Assembly (NCBI GenBank): GCA_002179805.1
Contig: NAVB01001108.1
Coordinates: 1-14,006, forward strand
DNA length: 14,006 nucleotides
Source: Acanthamoeba lenticulata
Taxonomy: Eukaryota > Discosea > Longamoebia > Acanthamoebidae
Direction of reading: 5' to 3'
This document shows positions 8,344-14,006 of this stretch, one piece after another. Position 1 is the first letter of the stretch; every line of letters begins with the position of its first letter. Under the pieces are notes generated by a model. It did not search any database and was not told the origin of the DNA. It worked only from the letters and a program-made list of their open reading frames with translations. Both the position numbers and the translations under genes were made by a program.

Positions 8344-10941
8344 TCACTCGACCGAAGGCGAGGAGGGCGAGGAACACTCGCTCCCCGAGCAGTCGCTGCA
8401 CGAGCAGCAGCTGTCCTCGCCGTCCGAGGCCAGCCAGCGGTTGAGAATGTGGCACAGCTTGGTCTTGTCGAAGGGCTTCGGCAGCCAATCGTCCATGCCC
8501 GAGTCCATGCACTTGCGGCGGTACTCGACCGTCGCCGACGCCGTGAGCGCGATGATCGGCGTCCGCCACGGCCGTTGTGAATCCACCCCGCGCTTCTCGC
8601 CATCGCAACCACCGCCGCCGCAGTCGTCGTTCTTGCCCTCCGCGGCCGTGTCCTCTCCACTGCTGCTGCTGTTGCTGCTGGTGTCTCGCGCGCTTCGTCG
8701 GTGGTTCTTCTGGCCGCCCTCGCTCGCGGGCGCCGACTGCTCCGACGGGTCTCCAAGCGTGCGGTGATGGGGCTGATGGTGGTGATGGCCGTCTTGCTGC
8801 TCTCGCTCGTGGGCTGTCGAGGTTGGTGGCTGGGCGCGCTCGCCGTCGGCGCCCTCGCGCTGATCCTTCTGGCTCTTGCCGTCGCCGTCCTCGTCAACCA
8901 CGCGGCGCGGGTGGCGGGGCGTGACGGTGTGCTCGTCCTCGGGGCCGATGTGCCGACGAGCGGCGGCGTCGGGTACGACTTGATGAGCCGACTCGATGGC
9001 GTTGACGAGGAGGCCCGCCCGCACGGACTCCCATTCGCGGATCTTGCGCGCGGCGTCGAAGCCGTCCATGATGGGCATCTGGCAGTCCATGAGGATGGCG
9101 TCAAAGTCCTCTTCCTCCCAGGCCTGGATGCACTCGAGGCCGTTGTTCGCCACGCGCACTTGGCACCCGAACGAGCGCAGCATGCGCACGCCCACCTTCT
9201 GGTTGATGATGTTGTCCTCCACGAACAGCACCTTGCGCGACGGCAAGTCCTCTACATTGTCGACACAAACGTAAAAGCAATGATCAAAAATGGTTTGAAT
9301 GCGAGGAATGCTAGAGTCGACACAAACGTACCAGAAGGGGTGCAGGGAGGGACGGTCTGATCGCAGCAATCTTCGAGGAGGAGGAAGCTCTCCATCTCGG
9401 CCGAGTGGATGGGCAGCGTGATGATGAACCAGAACTTGGAGCCCTGGCCGTAGGCCGAGGTGCAGTGGATCTCGCCGCCCATGGACTGGCACAGGCGCTG
9501 GCTGATGGCCAGGCCGAGCCCGGAGCCGCCGTAGCGGCGCGTGATGGACGAGTCCACCTGGGAGAAGGCCTTGAAGAGCTGGTTGAGGTGCTCCTCCTTG
9601 ATGCCTATACCGTCATCCTCGACCTCGACGCGGAGCTCCTCGCTCTCGTCGGACATGCGCACCGTGACGGCCCCGCCCTCGGTCGTAAATTTGAGGGCGT
9701 TACTGATGAGGTTGAACAGGACCTGCTTCAGGCGGAGCGGGTCGCCGATGCGCGTGGCGTGGCGCACGTCGATGGCCTTGCGCAGCCGGATCTTGCGCTG
9801 CTCGGCCTGCACGGCAAAGACCTTGAGGAGCGACTCGAGCTCCTGCGCGGGCTTGAAGACGATGGACTCGAGCTGCAGCCGCTTGGTCTCGATCCGCTCG
9901 ATGTCGAGGATGTTGTTGATCAGCGCCAGCATGTGCTCACCGCAATCTCGGATGATCTCGGCGTTGTCGCGCGTGCTCTCGTAGACGGCGCTCATGGGCG
10001 GGATGGCCTCGAGCAGCATCGAGGTAGACGCGATGATCCCGTGCAGCGGCGTGCGCAGCTCTGTGTGGGCGCGAGGCGTGACGTGGGCGTGACGTCAGCA
10101 CGACACATCGACAAGGAGAAGCAGAAGAAGGACAAGAGGAGGGCCGCAGGGGGGGGAGGGGGAAGGGCGGACCGTGGCTGATGTTGGCCATGAACTGGCT
10201 CTTGGCGAGTGTGGCCTCCTGGAGCTTGTCGTGGGCCTCCTCGCGCTCCTTGATGGCGCCCTTGAGCTTGTTGATGGCCTGTTCGCGAGAGGACTCGTGC
10301 ACAAAGGCCGTGGTGCCAACGATGAGGTAGCTCATGAGCACCACGAACCACTGGTGGTGCCAAGGTAAGAAAAGAGAAAAGAAGAAGAAGTAAAAGAGAC
10401 GAAGACAGGGGCAGAGCGTCTGGATTACCTTGTGGATGGGCGGGAGGAGAACGAGCTCTTCGGAGGGTGGAATGACGTAGCACGAAAGGAAAACAAAGAC
10501 CGAGATTTGAACGATGATGAAGATGAGCGACCGCAGACCGGCCGTGGCGCCCATGATGTAGAATAGGAGTGTGGGGATGAAGAGAAGCCACAACATGTAC
10601 TCGCTGACCAGGCCGAAGTTGAAGCAGACCACGACGGTGCCGAGATCGATGTCGATCAAGAAGAGGGCGGTGACAAGGTAGAGGTTCTGTGTGTAGTAGA
10701 GGAGGATGACAAGGCTGGTCTCGACCACGACGTAGGTGAGCGCGGCCGACCGCAGGAAGGTGAAGAAGGGACCCTCATAAAAGAGGACTGAGAAGACGAG
10801 GAAGGAGTTGTAGAGGAGGAAGAGGAGGATGGTGCAGAGCAGCACTGCGCACTTGCGTCGTTCTTCCTTGTCCTTGGAGATGAAGAACGAACCAAACAAG
10901 AAGGGCAGGCCCTCGTAAATCTTCTCTGGCACGACTGCCAT
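8344..10941 (-). CDS. Membrane-bound hybrid sensor histidine kinase with receiver domain
   Basis: Four exons (10941-10429, 10350-10173, 10060-9332, 9251-8344) give 775 residues. The N-terminus has about six membrane helices (residues about 30-195) with little outside the membrane, then a charged helical linker (INKLKGAIKEREEAHDKLQ). The kinase part has the H-box MANISHELRTPLHG with H230 as phosphorylated residue, the N-box LFNLISNALKF, and ATP-binding glycine motifs DDGIGI and GGSGLGLAI. The receiver starts near 480 (VLFVEDN), has the acidic pair E485/D486, phosphoacceptor D529 in LMDCQMPIMDG, T710 and K732 in LPKPF. A hydrophilic insert (about 550-700) splits the receiver. The end is Ser/Cys-rich. 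The protein should pass phosphate from H230 to D529 and on to a separate phosphotransfer protein, as in other amoebozoan phosphorelays. The stimulus cannot be told. An in-frame TAA two codons upstream fixes the start at 10941. Confidence 0.93.
8570..9024 (-). other. Low-complexity coding insert inside the receiver domain
   Basis: About 150 residues (roughly 550-700) lie between the helix after the phosphorylated aspartate (RKIREWES) and the next core strand (TPIIALTAS). The insert is rich in D, E, G, S, R, H and Q, with HHHHQPHH and SSNSSSSGED. Its codons keep the strong G/C third-position bias of the exons and the frame is open throughout, so it is coding rather than an intron. Confidence 0.75.
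9252..9331 (-). repeat. Kinase intron 3 with a 15-base direct repeat
   Basis: This 80-base intron (donor GTACGT, acceptor TGTAG) contains the plus-strand word GTCGACACAAACGTA twice, at 9259-9273 and 9316-9330. The copies are perfect and 57 bases apart start to start. One abuts the 5' splice site and the other lies 7 bases from the 3' end of the intron. The join gives CTPSGEDLPSRKVLFVEDN, so the intron call is sound. Confidence 0.8.
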
Positions 10942-11487
10942 TTGTTAGAGGGAAGGGGGGGAGGAAAGGGACTGCAGACAGTGAACGGTGTGAAACAGAG
11001 AAGCGCTCTTGTTGGGAGTAGAAATTGAGTGGAGGAGAATGTTGAGAGTATGTTGCGTGGCTTGTTGCTGCCTTCGGACACAGACTTGAACGCCAGGTTG
11101 AGCTCCACGCAGAGCTTGTGGTGCAGTTGGAAGATAAGCTGTGATGACGTCGCGATCACGTTCTGGCCGCGCGGCCTCTTCCAAGCCACCGAGATAAGCT
11201 TGCAGCTGCTTAGACAGAGAGCTAGACCCCAAAAGCAACCAAAGGTCTGGAGAAAGGTCTTGGAGGTGTCCTGTTACAACTTGTCCTTGTGCAGGAACAC
11301 GACTGTCGCTCCTCGTCTGTGGAATCAGCCGTCGGCCATCGGCTTGCCGTTCCGCAGCCCAGCTGTGATGACATCAGCATTGTCGACACGGCCCGCCCAG
11401 GCGAACTTTCTGCGGTGGTCTGCCCGGGCCAGCTGCAACAACACCTCAACTTTTGTGGCTGGCCTCTTGGCTTGGTGCGGTAGAAAG
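10942..11487. promoter_or_regulatory. Divergent intergenic region between the histidine kinase and RING-CH ligase genes
   Basis: This stretch of about 546 bases holds no frame I can call coding, though one plus-strand frame stays open by chance through it. It should contain both promoters and 5' leaders. A pyrimidine-rich tract in the kinase sense (plus positions about 10946-10970) precedes the kinase ATG. Two words recur: AGCTGTGATGAC at 11137-11148 and 11361-11372, and AGATAAGCT at 11132-11140 and 11192-11200. The first copy of the longer word runs into TGACGTC, a CRE-like core, and the second word contains a GATA core. Their role as factor sites is inference. Confidence 0.45.
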
Positions 11488-13950
11488 ATGGAAGCACTAG
11501 AGGCCGATGTCGTGGAAACAGGCACGGCAGTCAATTCCTCCTCAAACGAAGCCTTGCTGCTTCAATTCGTCTTTGAACTCATATAATGCAACTTTTGCAT
11601 TCATTGCAGATTCCACACATTCTGCGCCGCCCGAGAATCCCACTCACACAGACACAGCAAAAAGTGATGATGAAGAGGTAGAACGATGCTGCAGGATCTG
11701 CCGTGGCTCAGAGGAGGATGCAGAAGGAGAGGAGGAGGGAGGAGAACCTCTCGGCAAGCTCATCCGTCCTTGTGCCTGCAAGGGCTCCTTGCTCTATGTG
11801 CACGAGGTGCCTTATGGAACCTTTTTAATTGAGCCTTGGCAATCTTCCTGATCAATTTGCTCGCTTACCCCAGAAATGTCAAGAGATGTGGATCAAGACG
11901 TACATTCGCCGAAGCGACAAGAAACCTGCGTGCGAGGTGTGCGGCCAACAGTTTCGCATCTCCTTTACACAACCGCACAAGGGCCTGGCGGCCTTCCTCT
12001 TCTCCTCCCAGTCGCCTCCACTCGTCCATGCGATCTATCTCGTGCGCTCCTCCGTTCTATTCGCTCGGGAGCCTGTTCGGCCTCCTCACTCACATGCACA
12101 ACGCACCCGCCGCGCAGTCGCTGTTGTATATTGGCCTCTATTGCCTGTTTCTCTTTGCAGGCGAGCACCACACCAAGCTGACTGCCTTCTGTGTGATGGT
12201 CGCCGTTGCTGTGGGCGCCACAGCTGCCCTCTTCTACCTGATGGCCTTTCGGTGCGGTCTTGAGCTCAAAATTCTCGATTTGTTTGTTTGTTTATTCATT
12301 TATTGCAATTCGGATTTAATTGTTTTTTTTTTGTTTATTTGGTTATGCTGATGACGCTTCTCGAAATCAACTCAGGGCGGCGGACAACCAAGTAGTGGTC
12401 TACTACGTGGTGCCCACATTCGCCTTTGGCGTCGTCATCTTTTCGCAATTCATGGGCTACGCCAGCCTCTACTACAAGTGGCTCAGCTACCCGGGCCTCA
12501 CGCCCGAGGAGGACTCAGAGTACAAGGCCTTCCTCCAGCAGCTCACTTGGAAGAGCTCCGTGGGGGTCCTTCTCGAGGGCTTCTCATCCACCTCTATCGT
12601 CCTCAACGTGGGCATCATCCTGTTCATCTGCTCCGTCCGCCTCTTCAAATTCTTGCGCCTCCTCTACCGGTTTGTTTTCATCTCTACTTTTGTTTTTGTT
12701 TTGTTTTTGTTTATTGTATTGGTGTCTATTACGATTGCATTTTTCTAATATTTGGCGAACAACGACAACAGGAACGGCGGCAGCCTCGTTGACGTGTGGA
12801 GGTCGGCGCCCGACTCTACGCGAGCAACCATCATCGGGGCGGTGCAGCTGGGTCTCTTCTGCGCGTTCTACGTGTGCGGCCCGGCGGGCAAGTGCGCCGT
12901 GTTTGCGGCCTACATCGCCTTTGTGAGCGCCGTCAACTGGCTTCTGCGTTCGCGCTTCTCCGAGGTCCCCCATCTCTCCGTTTTTCGCTTTCGCTTTCGC
13001 TTTCTTTCCCACTGCCAAGTGCTGACGTCAGCAACTCCTGTATGTTGACGTATTTCCGGGGAGAGCAGCACATCGACATGGATCTGTGCCGAGTAGCGCT
13101 GATGCTGGGCTACGGGTTCGTGCTGACCCTTTTCATCGGGATCGGCATCACGCACTACCTGGTCCACCTCGCCGACAGCACCCAGCAGCAGGCCGCCGAG
13201 CCGCACACTCTTGGCGAAGAGGAAGAAAACAAAGTTGTTGGTCATGGCGCTGGTGACGATGACGGCGACGACGGCCTCGGTTTTCCGCTCAACCTCCACC
13301 CGACGCGGCTGTCGGCACGAATGACGACGGCGTTCATCCGGTTCCTCCACGACAAGGCCGTCCGGGACGACCACTTTGAGTACTGGAACCAGGTCTACTA
13401 CGTCTCCTTCTTCCTCTTCCAGACCCTGGGCATCTTCGCCGTCGGCATCTGGATCCACATCCGCGCCCTTCTGGCCCACTTCAACGAGTGGCAGGGCGCT
13501 CGCCGCCAGGAGCAGCTCCTGCGCCTTCGCGACGAGGTTCGTCCGACCGCAGACAGGCGGCCGCACACACACGCGCGCGTGCTAACAAAGGAATGAATGG
13601 AATGCAATGAATGCGTGCAGTTAAAGTCCCGGCTGGAGCGGATGCAGGTGCAGCACCGCGACCTGCTCGACTCGGTTCGAAGCCAGCTCGAGCAGGGCCG
13701 TCAGCACACCGGCATTGCCGATGCCCCGGCGCCCGTGGCGGCCCCTGAGCCGGCGACTGAGCTCGACGTCGACCAACAGCAGGAGGATGAGGAGGAAGAC
13801 GAGCAATTGCAGCAACAACAGAATGGAGATGACGAGCAACTCCCGCGAGCTGCCGCGGACGACGAGGCCGCGGATGGCAAGGGCAAGGAGCGGATCGCAC
13901 TCGACGGCGACAATGAAGGCGATGTCGACGACCACCACTACGCCAACGAT

Positions 13951-14006
<56 letters not shown>
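11488..14006 (+). CDS. RING-CH (MARCH-like) multi-pass membrane E3 ubiquitin ligase, C-terminus beyond the window
   Basis: Proposed exons: 11488-11521, 11610-11806, 11874-12041, 12118-12251, 12376-12669, 12772-12964, 13069-13536, 13621-14006 and on, at least 624 residues. The zinc-binding C4HC3 set is complete: C39-x2-C42, C66-x-C68-x7-H76-x2-C79, C97-x2-C100. The last cysteines come from exon 3, so the splice is well supported. W83 lies just after C79, where the E2-contact region is expected. About eight membrane helices follow, starting with AIYLSLLYIGLYCLFLF and ending with VYYVSFFLFQTLGIFAVGIW. After the last helix come a coiled coil (RLRDELKSRLERMQ), an acidic Gln-rich segment and a His-Asp repeat that reaches the window edge. 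Such enzymes ubiquitinate membrane proteins in endomembranes; the substrate is unknown. The first exon is uncertain: an alternative ATG at 11507 reads straight through without intron 1. The acceptor of exon 7 is also a choice between neighbouring CAG sites. Confidence 0.85.
11522..11609 (+). other. Probable GC-AG intron 1 of the RING-CH ligase gene
   Basis: From ATG 11488 the frame MEALEADVVET runs to ACAG|GCACGG. Joining this to TTCATTGCAG|ATTCC restores the frame entering the RING-CH domain. The region is AT-rich and ends in a good pyrimidine-bearing acceptor. The GCACG donor word equals that of two better-supported GC introns in this window. The competing model is an uninterrupted frame from ATG 11507. 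Confidence 0.5.
13951..14006 (+). repeat. CACGAC hexanucleotide repeat coding a His-Asp tail
   Basis: Nine full units and a partial one run to the window edge, in frame with exon 8 of the RING-CH gene, so they encode alternating His and Asp. The end of the repeat and of the gene lie outside the window. Confidence 0.85.

Noticed and set aside
8570..9024. Reading the receiver insert as an intron
   Set aside because: A GTGCGG donor-like word is present at the start, but the segment keeps exon-type codon bias and an open frame for about 150 codons, and lacks the AT-rich or CA/GT character of the other introns.
8701..9360. Long plus-strand open frame with a hydrophobic stretch
   Set aside because: It lies antisense to the receiver-encoding exon of the histidine kinase, whose conserved residues are certain, and it crosses the kinase intron. 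Strong third-position G/C in the kinase keeps the opposite frames open.
11222..11497. Minus-strand open frame in the kinase/ligase intergenic region
   Set aside because: Composition is unlike the exons and no domain is visible. An in-frame stop directly before the kinase ATG argues against a continuous upstream kinase extension.
11029..11586. 185-codon plus-strand open frame upstream of the RING-CH gene
   Set aside because: No recognisable domain, no exon-like codon bias, and it would be cut by the promoter region. Only its last part from ATG 11488 is used in the proposed first exon.
11507..11806. Alternative intron-less start of the RING-CH protein at ATG 11507
   Set aside because: The segment 11522-11609 is AT-rich and ends in a good acceptor, so an intron fits better. 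Kept as an open alternative, not excluded.
13621..14001. Minus-strand frame beginning with a long poly-valine run
   Set aside because: It is the mirror of the His-Asp hexanucleotide repeat in the ligase's last exon.

Overview
The window reads as nuclear DNA of a free-living amoebozoan, most like Acanthamoeba. Exons are very GC-rich with strong G/C at third codon positions. They are cut by many short spliceosomal introns (about 43-150 nt), intergenic gaps are small, and the proteins are typical of amoebae (membrane hybrid histidine kinase, talin-like FERM protein). The organism is inferred from these traits, not from a database match. There are no bacterial operons, rRNA/tRNA genes, CRISPR arrays or mobile elements that I can support.

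Four protein-coding genes lie in two divergent pairs that meet tail to tail. (1) Minus strand, 4877 to 72 and running off the left edge: a scaffold protein with a Pro/Gln-rich N-terminus carrying LD-like motifs, a talin-like FERM domain and at least 13 ribonuclease-inhibitor-type leucine-rich repeats, in 14 visible exons. (2) Plus strand, 5103 to 8097: a complete 10-exon type II membrane gamma-glutamyltransferase. (3) Minus strand, 10941 to 8344: a complete 4-exon six-helix membrane hybrid histidine kinase whose receiver domain holds a ~150-residue low-complexity insert. (4) Plus strand, about 11488 to beyond the right edge: a RING-CH (MARCH-like) multi-pass membrane E3 ubiquitin ligase with a coiled-coil, acidic, His-Asp-repeat tail.

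Genes 1 and 2 share a 225-bp divergent promoter region and genes 3 and 4 share about 546 bp. Genes 2 and 3 converge over 246 bp. No pathway obviously joins the four; as is usual for a eukaryotic locus, they are separate transcription units (cytoskeleton/adhesion, glutathione turnover, two-component signalling, membrane protein ubiquitination).

The exon models were built by hand: reading frames were joined so that both splice sites and the conserved protein motifs agree. The most notable signal is at the splice sites. The donors follow GT-N-C-G rather than the usual GTRAGT, and two or three introns begin with GC, each time as G|GCACG.
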